A stretch of DNA of 64,000 nucleotides from Tyto alba (taxonomy: Eukaryota; Chordata; Aves; Strigiformes; Tytonidae), in contig NW_024881316.1 in assembly GCF_018691265.1 (NCBI RefSeq), positions 28,331,319 to 28,395,318 on the forward strand, given 5' to 3'. A program made the translations under genes and the position numbers. A model generated the notes under the pieces. It was not told the origin of the DNA. It worked only from the letters and a program-made list of their open reading frames with translations, and searched no databases. Shown here in pieces: positions 39,330 through 51,310 of the stretch (position 1 is the stretch's first letter; each line of letters opens with the position of its first letter).

Positions 39330-39600
39330 CAGACAGAAAAAAAAAAACCAAACTCCAACTAATATTTATTTGCCAAACAAATCCAAGTGAGTTCTTTGAA
39401 AGGGTGACCAAGAAAATAGACGATAGAAAGGTGATGAAAGCAATCTGTCTGTATTTCACCCAGACATTTGATAAGCTGTCACATCAGAAATTGGTGGGGA
39501 AACGAAAAGACAGGAACAAGTACTATATTGACATCATTGATTAAAAGCTGGCTGTAAGCCCAAACCAGAAGATGTTAAGTATTTAAAGTAATTAGTTAAA
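39330..39600 (+). pseudogene. LINE (CR1-like) reverse-transcriptase relic
   Basis: Translation of 39400-39500 gives a segment with ICLYFTQTFDKLSHQKLVGK. It aligns to motif A of CR1/L2-type reverse transcriptases, whose usual form is YLDFSKAFDTVSH.ILL.KL. The first catalytic aspartate region is altered (YFTQ in place of YLDF). Just downstream, after a stop, the frame gives IKSWL.AQTRR, matching the W(L).GR.QRV stretch that follows in the same enzymes. The copy is broken by stops and lacks the FADD-type motif C, so it is a dead fragment. It accounts for the second half of a 129-codon open frame at 39155-39544. The first half is unexplained. Confidence 0.65.
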
Positions 39601-42600
39601 AGGTGGAGTGGCAGGGGTCTTGACATTTGGCATGTCCCAACATTTGGGTTCATCCTGAGATTTTTTTACTATATTTTACATGTGATGTCTTAGGATTTAT
39701 TTCAAAGGAATAAAAAAAAAAATTATGAAGGGAAACTTCTATGACTGTTGCTGCAACAGAAAAAAGTAGCCAGACTCCACACATGTATTTATCTTCTCCT
39801 TCTATTTTTATTTAATCGCATTATTCTTCCTCACAGTGCAGAAGTAATTCTTTCTAAAGACTAGACAAAGAGAGTAGAAAAAGGGGAAAAAACCCCGTAT
39901 CTTTTGAATGTAGCAAAAATAAAAAAAAGGTTATTGAAAATTATTTTTATGACTTAGGATCAGGACCATGCTATACCTGCTGTACAAAACACTCAGGAGG
40001 ATAAACAGTAAACTCTTTCATTGAAGTAAATGGACAAAACACACATTGGTCTTAATAAAACACACACAAACAGATTTTATTCCTGCTCCCTGCCCAAAGA
40101 CTTCCTAAACTAAAGTCCATGTAGTGGGCAACCTCTGGCATGTCTGGAGAGCCAGCTGAAATCAAAAGTGCAATGTGAAGACAAATATAAAAAATTCAGG
40201 ACAAACTCGGGATTTGTTCCAATTTGAAACGAAGAAATTAAGTGAAGAAGCATGAGACTATTGAGATTCAAACTAAAGGACAAGTTTCTACAAAATCTTT
40301 CACTTCACTATACATGACTCTCCATTTAATTTTGTGCAATTTCAGCATTTCAGTTTTTAAGAGATGTTCATAATACAGGATTACATCTTGTATGACCTGT
40401 CAGTTTTTAAATAACATATCTTCAGTTTACGTTCAGACTTCAAGTAAAATGAGAAATCTAAAAAGATTAAAGCAATTGTGACAGTCTAAAGCAAAGAAGT
40501 GCACTTGCCTGAAACAAATATCTTCACTTTTTTCCTATCTTATTATTAATAATACATGTATAAGCCATATTAAGAACTACAAAACACAAACATGTCACAC
40601 ACTTCTTTCTCTACTGCAGTGTTTGAAGTAACTGATGGCTCATGAATAAGTTTCAAAAGCTGTGTGAGGATACACTTCCCACTACCTCAGCAATACAAGG
40701 AGCTTCAATCTCACAATGACAGATTTACAGAGGTATTAAACATACAAATGTAATCAATATCCTAAAAGATCCATGTACAATGTAGTTTTTTTAATGTACA
40801 TTCGTACAACTGAAAAGACAGTGGACATGGAAGTTACATATTTCATGTTCATGACACAGAAATTTCCAAATTTGGTCTAGCTCAATATACAGAAGTCATT
40901 AGACTATGAAAACTGTGATTTTTTTCCCCCTCCCTTACATATTCTCCCACTGAATATATAGAATGTTTCTCTACCAGGGTCATGTGGAACTACTGCAATC
41001 TAAACTGATACTATCAGCAGCAACACAAAGGCTATTTCTGTTTAAAAACAAAGGGATATCTGTGATACCTCTTCCATAGTAAAATTGGCAAGGTTGGGCA
41101 GGTAATGGTGCTGATTGTAGTCCTTGGGTGTTTTGCACTACTGTTATTCAGCTTGCCTTTTCTGACTGGCAGCAGAGAGGCAGGAGAGAGGCAGCTCTTT
41201 CTCATGACCATATAGTGCCCTCATCATCAGCTCATGACTGTTCTGACCGTTAGCCAAGCTGCTGCGTCTACATGATCATAAATTCCCTCAGCTCAGTGCG
41301 GTTACAATGACCTACATTTAATACAGAATTTCTCCTAGAAAGCAGTACCTTCCATCATCCCTCAGCTGTGACAGTGCTTCTTAGTGGGAACAATCTCAAA
41401 CAATGAAGGAAGAACAACTGCAACTTTTGAAAAATCAAGGTAATATCAGAAATAAAGTAGATTATATTATTGGCCTGATCTTTCTGTGTGTGCTTATGAT
41501 ACTTTAGGATAAGAATATCAAAGTGTACAAACAAGTAGCTTGTAAAACAGATCTGAGTTATTCAGCTTGCTTTCTGGTGCAGAAAGCTGGATGAAGTTGA
41601 CCAAATGAATATTAGGATTCAGCTCAAATTATTACAAAAGCTGTTTCAGAGAAATTACTCTTTTGACTTTTCATTCAGGTACTTCACCTTCCTGTACAAA
41701 GTGCACTAGGAGTCTCATTGTTAATTAAAGGCTTTATGAAAGACAATTAAAAGTAACAACGTAAAAAAAAAGCCTAAGCAAATATTAGACCTGATGAAAA
41801 AAAAATGAGGTACTTATTTTAAATAATGTGCATCTGTTTTACAAAAAGGTGGCTGAACCATTTTAGTTCCAGGGCCCTTCAAAATATTCTTTTTTTTTTT
41901 TTTTTTTTTTTTTACCGAAGTCATTGCAACCTTAGCTTCTGTTTTGGGTTCATATATATTTCAGGGTGATTCCAGCTTAAACATCTCTTCTGAAATTTGA
42001 ATGCTAATCCTAAAAGAATTAATATAAATCCTTCTCCAAAATACAGCAGGGCTTTAAGAACAAAATTATATTTGCCTTAACACATAAAGGTAAGTGCTCA
42101 TATATGACTCAAAATTTCCAGAACCACCTCTAATTCTGTATTACTTGAAAAGCTTCAAATTTCTAGGTGAATGCATACAAGCACACATTTTTTTAAAATG
42201 CAGATAACAGTGTTTTTATATATTCTTTATGACAGAGATTATCCTATAGGACAGAAATTTGCTGTGAGCAAGTTTCCAATTTGATGAGAAAAGGAAGAAT
42301 CATTCCCCAAAACAGCTAAGGTAGCCACAGGGCAAAACAGTTGTTCTTGAATATTTCTCAAAGCACCAGAGCTTATATTTGTGTGCATGTATTTATATTT
42401 CTTTGGTGTTTTTCACTATAGTATCTCAATACTAATACAACATCTACTCTGTCTAGACTAAGAGATGGGTGGAGATTTCAGGACAAGGACCCAAATCTAC
42501 CTTGATACTTTTTATAATGCATATTTTAAATATCCTGTGTGTTTCTAAAATTCTTCTGAGAATCTTGCTTGGGATCCTGGCCTAAAGCATTACCGCCTCA

Positions 42601-43214
42601 CCCCTATCTGAATTCTCTTTGTGATGAGTAGTTTTGTGAATATTTGTAGTTAAATCTTGTAAATTTAATAAAGTGTTTAAACCATAGTTATTCATACTTA
42701 AGATGCTTTCTTAATACTCTGCTGCTGTTCTCACCAGTGCTTCAGTAATGAAAGTACATTCGTTTAACATCAACTTCGGAGTTCACTGAGTCTCATTTAA
42801 AACGTAGAAACATTGATGGCACAATTTTAATTGATTTCAGCATTCTTGGGATTGGGACTGTAGAAATTTAGCCATATAATACTGCTTCTAGAAATAATTG
42901 CTTATCAATTCATCTGGAACAGTACTCAAAAGCAGATAATATCTGTATCTGAAATATCCAGTTCCAAAGACACTTTGAATTGAAGTGGTAACAGCTGCAC
43001 AGCTAGAAACATCCTAGTATACTGACTAAATACTAATCTTGTACTAGAAACATACTGTTTTCAGTGAGAATAACACAAATGCAATGTGTTAATATTAATG
43101 AATATCACTTGAATTATTAGTATAATTGACCCCTATTCATATAGCCATAGCCATACATTTGGATAGGTGGACTACCCATTTTTATGGTGGATGAAAAATC
43201 AGCTGGACAGCTGG
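39601..43214. other. Non-coding DNA, no gene seen
   Basis: AT-rich, including the T24 run and a donor-like AAGGTAAGTG near 42088. There is almost no open frame of 60 codons or more, as expected for AT-rich DNA without genes. Confidence 0.6.
41890..41913 (+). repeat. T24 run
   Basis: Uninterrupted 24 T, the longest homopolymer in the window. Confidence 0.9.
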
Positions 43215-43780
43215 GTTTGCAGTGTTCAAAAAGTTCAGCCAGTGGCTGGATATTAGTGTCATCTCCAGAGGTTAAAACTGGAGTCAATACTGTTTAACAC
43301 CTTCATTAATGTCAGAATGGGGGGACAGAGTCCACCACCAGCAACAGTATCAGTTTAGGGGGGAAGGACGGTATGTTGGAGATTAGGACTGCTATTCAGA
43401 AGGACCCAACAGGCTAGAGAAACAGGCTGATAATAAACTCATGACCTTGAGGACAAATGCCAAATCCTGCACCTGGCATGTAATAACCTCTTGTCACAGC
43501 TGACATTGGTGGCCAATTGATTATTACAAAGCAGCTTTGCAGAACGGGTTCCTGGTGGCTACCAAGATGAACATGATTTAACAGGGCATCCTTGAGTGCT
43601 GTCAAAGATTGGAGTAGGTTTTCTGGGAAGGCTGTAGACATCTCCACGCCTGGAGATGTTAAGAACTTGATTTTACAAGGCTCTGAGCAACTCCAAGTTG
43701 ACACTGCTTTGAGTGGGACATGGACCAGATGTTCTAAGGAGGTCCCTTAAAATCTGTATTATTTTGTGATTCGAGATTTT
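43215..43780 (+). mobile_element. CR1 LINE, 5'-truncated 3' end
   Basis: This is the 3' part of a chicken-repeat-1 (CR1) non-LTR retrotransposon. The left side retains the end of the reverse-transcriptase frame: a diverged form of the segment encoding a VLGP..FN.FIND-like stretch, then gacagagtccacc. It goes on through the typical CR1 words caggctagagaaacaggctga, tcctgcacctggcatg and ggttcctggtggctaccaagatgaacatg. The right side holds the 3' UTR (cctggagatgttaag, gatgttctaaggaggtccctt). The tail at 43757-43780 (ttttgtgattcgag) is a worn form of the short CR1 tail repeat. The frame is broken by stops and a deletion, so it is inert. The 5' truncation is normal for CR1. The 96-codon frame antisense to it is an artefact. 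Confidence 0.85.
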
Positions 43781-45667
43781 AACAACCTGCTCGTAAAAAT
43801 ATGGAATACTACACATTTATACAGAAGATCACAAAAGTATTATCTCTGTTGCATACTCTATCAACATTTCTCCATATCTTACGAGTGAAGAGAGTTGTAC
43901 TTGAGTATCCTTGCATGGCATCATATCCAGTTCAATTTTCACTTCAGAAAAACAAGATGGCATATTTGTCATTCTTAACACAAGAAGCAGTTTTGCAAGT
44001 CTGACACTGCAACAGTAAAAGTACAGCATGCTCATAAGCGAGGTATTTTCTAGCTAACAAGATATTTGCTAGTGTCTGTTTCATATGATTTAGTGACTAC
44101 CCTCTGCATAGAGATAGCACATAGTTCATAGTATATGCTCTTTGCTCAGTATGTTTAATAAATAGATTGCCCTCTGATCATTTGATATCACAAATTTACT
44201 TGTCTTAAGAAATCACTTTGTATACCCTATGAAAATATAGCCCTGTAGAACTGGATTTAGTCTATGAAATACGGCAGTTTTTTGACCGTATCATGTAATT
44301 AAAGGGCATATCTCTGAGTGTACACAGCTACCTGGAACATAAAAGTTTACTGTACTCCTCTCCTCTGCTAACTAACTGGTTTTCCAGTGTACCTTTCCAT
44401 GAAACTCTGCATACCATGTTTTGCTTAAAACTGCTTCTTAGCACCCCATAGATTTTTATCACTTGCAGATTAAATATGTGGCTGTGCTTCACTTAACCTG
44501 AAGCTTTTGAAGGGAAATTAGAAACTCTACTGTGCAGTAGCTTGGAGGCAGCAAAGTTCTTTGCTATGGAGAGATAATGTGTGCTTGTGTTTGTGTCACA
44601 GCATCTGTATAAATATCAAGCTTGTTCTCTGCTGTATGTTGACAATTTTCTGGCTCTGCATGGTATTCCTTCCGTCTGTCACTATGTTCTAGGTGTCATC
44701 TTTCCTGCACTTCCTAGTGGTTTCCCTTTACTTTGTCTGCTTTTGTCTTTCTGATTTGCAACAGAAAACAACAAATGAATGTAAGCTATTATATGACACA
44801 ATGAATGTGGATTCATATTATATTCATTTTTGTTTATAGTTGCTGTTGTTTTACCATCACTCATTCTAATTGTCCTCCATGCAATAAAAATATATTTATT
44901 TAAAAAGACAGTGAGTCTTGATACATGATAGGAAGTGATGATTCTTTAATACCAATAACTACCAATTCAGTACAGTACTACCACCCAGCAATTGAATTTC
45001 CAACACTATCTAGATATAAATAAAACTAATAAAAATAAATACCAGCTTTTCTCCTAAGTCATAGGATTGGAAGCAGCCATTCTCTGAAAAACTACTACTG
45101 AAGCTCTCTACTGCTGAGCCATTCTCTAAAGCTATTAATTCTCTGAGCTCTCCTACTTTGGATGACAGTTTTTCTTTAATAAAACTCTATATTAAAAAGC
45201 CAAATAAAGTGAGCTTTAATTCAGCCACAGTGGTGTTTTTCCTTGATTCTGAGGAATTATAATGTCTCTGCTGAGAAACAAAGTACCAACTGAGATTAAA
45301 TTTCACAGAGCTGTATTGATAACCATCCTTCAATGGCTTTCCTTATTTCAATTAGATTTCAAAGGCACAACAGCAACAAAGTGCTGGCTCCAGATATTCT
45401 AAATAGGATATATTTCACTGTACAGATTTTGCAAGTTGATGGAACATTAAGGTTAGTCTATTTGCAATAAAGAGTTTTTAATTTCTCTCTTTTCAGAGTT
45501 TAGTTTTTCTACAGCAGTCATTCAAAAACGTCTCATTCACCTGCTGATGGTACATAAGGCAACACAATTTAATTGAGATCACAGCTTTTCCCTCTCAGCA
45601 CATGTCCAAATTTTGAGGCACAAAAAGGCTCCAAAGGCAAAAATAACTTAACACATTTGAACATTCA

Positions 45668-45681
45668 GTTTCTATGGAGAC
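45668..45681. promoter_or_regulatory. X-box-like motif
   Basis: GTTTCTATGGAGAC is a variant RFX-type X-box, paired in sequence with the motif at 9414-9427. Confidence 0.35.
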
Positions 45682-45773
45682 AAATAAAAGTAAAATGTCT
45701 AATGTGAGTTCTTATTCAGCCCTATACCTTACAGATTAGAAGCACTTTAATAAACCTTAGGGACAGATATTGT

Positions 45774-45800
45774 TCAATAAATAAATAAATAAAATAATAA
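45774..45800 (+). repeat. (AAAT)n simple repeat
   Basis: About five imperfect AAAT units. It is a short microsatellite. Confidence 0.75.
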
Positions 45801-46809
45801 AGAAAAAACATCCGTGTTTCTAATATGCACTTGTGTATTCTAGTTGTGTAAGAATTACTGCTGGCAGTCAGTTTCTCTTCTTCTGTTCCCACCCCACATT
45901 ACGGCCTAATTGATATACCTGAGGTATAGTTTGTGTCATTTTCAGTAGACAAATCTTTCTGTCGAAACATGAGAAAACTAAAAGCTCAAGACTTTGAGGC
46001 TTCTAGCCCTCACTCCAAGGGTTTAGAGAATAATAGCTACAGAGTTAACCGCTACAGATGCCTGATGGTGCTAGGTCAAAGTAATGAATGTTACATGAAC
46101 TGTCTGACCTTTTAAACCAGGATCAGCAAAAAAAGGCCTAAAAAGCACAGCATCATGATTAGAGCTGTAGAAGTACTTGTGAGACTTCTCTCAGGCAGCT
46201 GGATACAGGGCCCTCTTTTAAAAAGTGCATTTTAAGTGGCACTCTAGTCAGTCTTAAAGATCATATTTGAAGAGGTGCTGTTCACAATTATCATCAGCTT
46301 TAATGGTGTTTTCTGAATCCTATGCTTCTGCAAGGCTTATTAGTTAGCCTAATGTCTCAGTCAGCTCTTCCTTCACACAAACTGCAGGTAAAATACAACA
46401 TGAGATTATCAGTACTGAGGGTCTCTATAAAGCTTTTTGCAAAAACGCAAGCTCCAGTGATTACATCTGAGCCAACTTCTACTCAATAGCCATGTAAGTT
46501 GTCATTAGCACAGCACTGGGCTTCATCTCAGTTCCCAGCAGGGCTTTATTAGCTCCATACTGTTATCACACTAATTATGGCTACATGTTTTTTTGGCCTG
46601 AAACTTGCTCATGACTGACCATTTCAGAGCCTGAGCAGAATTCATGCACAACTAAAAATATAGACATATAGAAGAAACATGCATTACAGTGCAGAAGCCA
46701 GCGTCAGCCACCTTAAGTTGGCATAAATTACTTGATTTTACTACTGTTAAGCTTATTTTATTTATCTGAGGATCTGCCATGTGTTGGAAAGGACCATGTA
46801 TCTCAGCTA

Positions 46810-47170
46810 AAATTTATTATGCACAAAGATCACAAAAAGCATACCCCCAGCAGGGTAAAGCTGGGTCCAACGGACAGAAGTCCCACTGCCTGCTGAACTA
46901 ACTAATCCCAGTGCGGAGACAAGCGGGACCCCCATGGTAAGTGTTCCCAGGCAGAGGATAACAGCAGCAAGGTCCCCGGTGCTTGCTGTTACCTTGCTCC
47001 TGGGCAGCAAGGTCTGCCCCAGTTCACTCCTAGTTTGTGTGGCTGCTGCACCTCTCAGAACCAGCCAGAACAGTTCCTCCGGAGAGTCCGCTGTCAGCTG
47101 TGTTTCTCGTGCTCACTGTCAACACTGTGTGTGTGTGTCAGCCTCCCTGACTGGCAACAAGTGCCCTAAA
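46810..47170. other. GC-richer segment with CpGs and a donor-like site
   Basis: About seven CpGs in 360 bp and a GC-richer composition set this apart from its neighbours. A strong 5' splice-site-like string CCATG|GTAAGTG occurs at 46932-46943. Octamers AGCAAGGT and ACCTTGCT form a short inverted repeat at about 46969-47000. A short TG run lies at 47125-47139. Overlapping short frames exist on both strands and none has a recognisable domain. It may be an unannotated non-coding RNA exon or a regulatory element, but nothing here proves either. Confidence 0.3.
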
Positions 47171-48440
47171 TAACACTTCAGACACTGGATTCTCACTTTA
47201 GAAAAGCCTGTATTTTTTCCAGCTAAGGATTTGCTATGCTGCAGACCCACCCAGGGAAGTTCTGTACAGACTGACCCGTCTTTAAATAGTATAGATGCAT
47301 ACCCATGGCACTGTGTTAGGCAGATTTACCACTCAAATAAATACTACTTTAGGGATATCTCTGCTCCATATTCCACAGCATTATTGATATTAGTTGTCTG
47401 CAACTGCAATTTCACTACATATTTTGGTAGCCTTATTTATATGTGTCTTATTTGTACCTTTTGCATAGAATGTTAAGAAGATCTGACTTGTGCAATGAGG
47501 TCTGACAGCTGGCTGCTTCCCCACTAGCTATCTCTGAATTCAAGGATCAAATTAAAGAAAAAAAGTAATTCCTAGAGGTGATTTTTGAAAATCAGAAAAT
47601 GAGTAGAGAAATGCACAATAGTGTCTCCACTGAGGCAGAATCCTGCCATGACACCAGAGCTGGTAGAAGGCAAGTGCCCAGCCGGCACATGGGTATTAGC
47701 TGGGCAATGCACACAGTTGCAGGGTAGCAGCAGCATTGCTACTATATGAGATCTCATGTGGGACAGTAAAGGAACACTGGGAAGGGGGAGATGAAAAGTC
47801 AGACAGTGAATACAATTCATGGGAAATTAGACTTCAGTATTTCCATTTCCCTAAATAGGAACTAATTTTGGGCATGTTATCCTGCTCATCAGTCATTCTG
47901 ATTAATTAAGACTTGCCTGCATACTTAACACATTACCAATTCTCATGAAGAGTAGCTGATGGAAAATTAATTTTACTTATTATTCACTAAAACCCTCAAA
48001 AAGAGATTTATGTTACTAGACTAGAATGCTACCAAAATGCCAACATCCAAGTACTTTAGAAGTACTACTTCCTGAACTTCTCTTGCATGCTTATTTGACT
48101 CAACACAAGTAATATTCAACTGCCTAAATGAAACTTAGAAAACAATATTGAGTACATATATAGTCAATGTAGAGATAAAATGCTATTGGGTGAATAGAAT
48201 GTTATTCATCTAATCCTAAAACAGACATCTTAAACAGGTCAGATGAATCATATCCTGAAAGTACTTGTTTCTCTCCATTTACTGTAAAGTGAGTCAGGGG
48301 TAGCTAGCTTTAAGATAGGCACCTATGGTGTAAATACTTAAAGTCAGGTGAAATTAATGTCATCTCAGAAATTCAAATGTAGAATCAGATAATTAATGTA
48401 CAACTGAACCGTGTCAAAGTTCCTACAGTGAAATTTCTTA

Positions 48441-48478
48441 AAAAGAAAAAAAACAAAACAAAACAAAACACCAAAACT
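48441..48478 (+). repeat. (CAAAA)n simple repeat
   Basis: Several CAAAA-type units follow an A-rich lead. It is a short simple repeat without further structure. Confidence 0.8.
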
Positions 48479-51115
48479 AGGCAAATCTCATTAAACCCCA
48501 GCTGAATTTCTTGTTCTGCATCTCCAATACAGAAAAACAACCCCACAAACAGTTAGGCTAACATGAGAGGTGGACCCACTAGTCACTACTTGGAAGTAGA
48601 GGTCTTCCCTGACGTCTCCTCTTCCAAACAGAGTTCTTCTTGAGCCCCGAATTTGGCAGCTGACAACAGCACAACCTTCCGCACTGGTCTGTGGCATACC
48701 AACAAGAAATACCGATAGCCCTTGCCTTCCTCACTCCTTTGCATTTCCTGCACCTGAACCTTATCAGTTTTAACCCAGTTCAATTTGTCCCAACTGAACA
48801 AGCTGAATAGTTGTCTAGGGTCATTTAGCAAGACTTAAAATTATCTTTTATGAAAAAAATAAGTGAAGCTGTAAGCAAAACAAATACGACAATCGACTCT
48901 AGACTGTAATTACTAACAATAGTCTGTAGTACTTGTGCTGACTCTTTCTTACCCTGATTCCTTCCAGAAGGTGACTCGTACATGTAGGGACACTAACTCA
49001 CACAGGGAAGTCTTATACCATAATATCTGATGAGTCTATGGACCTCAGCTTTGATTTGCCATCTGACATATGCCACTGCATGCCCGTGAGACCTGGCCCA
49101 CAGATCATCTGGTGCAGTAGTGAGTGAGCCTCCCTTATCGCTGAATACCTTGAATCTTGGGGGCCAGGGCACAGAAGGTCAGAAGGCCACTGCCCGCCCA
49201 TTTCTCACACCCACACATGTGCAGGTTGTGGTGAGGCTCACATCCAGATCTGCAGACTCAGAAGTGAAAGCTTCCAGAATCCACAGCCCTGCTGCAGGCT
49301 ATACTTCTCTACTGGCTAACGTATGGAAATCAGCTTCCAGAGCTGAACTACTTGCTCCAAGGGAAGCCCTGTGAATTCCCCTGGCTATGCTCATACTTAC
49401 TTCTGTGTCAAAGGCTGGTAATGAAAACACAGTTAAACCAACAACGGAATTTTTAGGGATTTTGAACTTATATCAGGGTTTGAGAACAGTAAGAGTTGCC
49501 ATAATAATCCAGAAGCAAGTTGTACCAAGACTTGTCCGGAGCCTCTACAGACTCATAAAACTTGTATTTTTCATACTGTTTAGAAATATTAACATATAGG
49601 TTACCATTAAAACAGTTTAAGACAGGAATAGCTTATACTCGTCCTAACATACACAAAACCTTATCTAGCATTCTCTGCATATCCAACACTGATGGGAAAA
49701 TATATTAGACTTCAGCTACGTAACTATAAAAACACACCTCAAATCTTTTAGCATACCAATATTTCAAGAAAAAATAATTTCTATATTGTGTAAATAGGCT
49801 AATATTTTGGTATCCATTTGAGAAAGCTCCTGTTTACAAAATGTACTTTTGTCTCAATAAATAAAGATGCCTTCAAAAACACAAAAAGCTTGAAACATTC
49901 ACATCATCATCTCCCTAACTCTTATTTGAGACATGCTTCCTATTGCATAACCTATTGTGTTGAAGAAGTTTGCAAAAGGTCATGCAAACTGTATGCAATA
50001 TATTAAAGACTAAACACAAAATTACAGAAGAGGAGGTCAAGAAAACACAGACAAGCTATGATCTTAAACAGTTAAATAAGAACACACTATGTAACTTTTT
50101 AGAGTTTGAGGAGTGAACGGCATAACATCTATTCAAAGCATGACGTTCATATAATTAAAATATATGGCAATCAACAAACACAGCTATAATCCACCTTGGC
50201 AGAAGTTAGTGCATCAAGCAAATACTGACCTGGGAGTCCTGCCACTTTCTTAATTGGAACAGTAACTGGGTTTGTTTTAAAGAATGAAATTTATTCTTCA
50301 TCTTAAGTGATACCAGTGGATAACAGAAAAATCAGACAGAGCAGAAAGACTGCAGAAATGTCTGGAAAATAGATGCAGTTGCAGAAAAGTTCCTGGTGAC
50401 AAAACTTATTTAATCGAAAAGAATCTGATCATGTAAGAAAAGTTGTTTATGAGACTGTGCAGGAAGGGCTTTAAAGATTTCCTTTTAAAAATACATCAGG
50501 GTATTCTGAGCTAGATCTTGAATATATCTCCAGAAACCTCTGTCGGTATTAGAGAGTGAAGATGAATAGGGTTTTCCTCCTGGAACACAGGGGAGGGAAA
50601 ATAGCAGAGCAGTGTATCCATTTCTCAGTCGCTGTGAAGTGTCATGGCTCAATTGACTTCAAAAGTGCTACAATAATGTACACCAGGGGAAGAACTGCCC
50701 CACGGTTTTGTGCAGGCCCTAACAGGGAAAGCTCAGCTATTTGATGGCTACGGAAGAAACAAATACAATAGTCAGAATGAGATAATATCTCTTTACAAGT
50801 ACAGACTGTTGCTCAGGATTATCTGTATGGACTCTGGTTACCTGTTGTGCTGGTTTTGGTTGGGATAGAGTTAATTTTCTTCACAGCAGCTAGTATGGGG
50901 CTCCGTTTGTGCTGAAAACAGCCTTGAGAACACAGGGATGTTTTTGTTATTGCTGAGCAGTACTTACAGAACATCAAAGCCATTTCTGCATCTCACCCCA
51001 CCCCACCAGTGAGTGGGCTGGGGGTGCACAAGGAGCTGGGAGGGGACGCAGCCGAGACAGCTGACTCCAACTGACCCACAGGATATCCCACACTATGTGG
51101 TGTCATGCTCAGAGA

Positions 51116-51121
51116 TATAAA
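51116..51121 (+). promoter_or_regulatory. TATA box of the solo LTR
   Basis: TATAAA lies about 190 bp upstream of the LTR's AATAAA, where the U3 core promoter is expected. If still active it would drive transcription rightward, toward 51.4 kb. No activity can be inferred from sequence. Confidence 0.6.
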
Positions 51122-51304
51122 GCTGGGCGAAAAAGAAGGAAAGGGGGGGATGTTCAGTGAGATGGTGTTTTGTCTTCCCAAATCACCATTAGGCGTGATG
51201 GAGCCCGGCTGTCCCAGAGATGGCTGAACACCTCTCTGCTCATGGGAAGCTGTGAATGAATTTCTTGTTTTGCTTTGCTTGTGCATGCAGCTTTTGTTTT
51301 ACTT

Positions 51305-51310
51305 AATAAA
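51305..51310 (+). terminator. Polyadenylation signal of the solo LTR
   Basis: AATAAA is followed within about 40 bp by T-rich and TG-containing sequence, the usual position of the R/U5 polyadenylation site. In the older copy near 21.1 kb the same position is mutated. Confidence 0.6.

Larger units (their letters stand above)
43781..50845. other. Non-coding DNA, no gene seen
   Basis: Mostly AT-rich. It includes simple repeats at 45774 and 48441, the GC-richer segment at 46.8-47.2 kb, and a second mildly GC-richer spot at 49.0-49.4 kb with overlapping frames on both strands. No domains are seen. Confidence 0.55.

Noticed and set aside
43414..43704. 96-codon reverse-strand open frame
   Set aside because: Lies antisense within the CR1 3' end. 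CR1 is known to leave such shadow frames.
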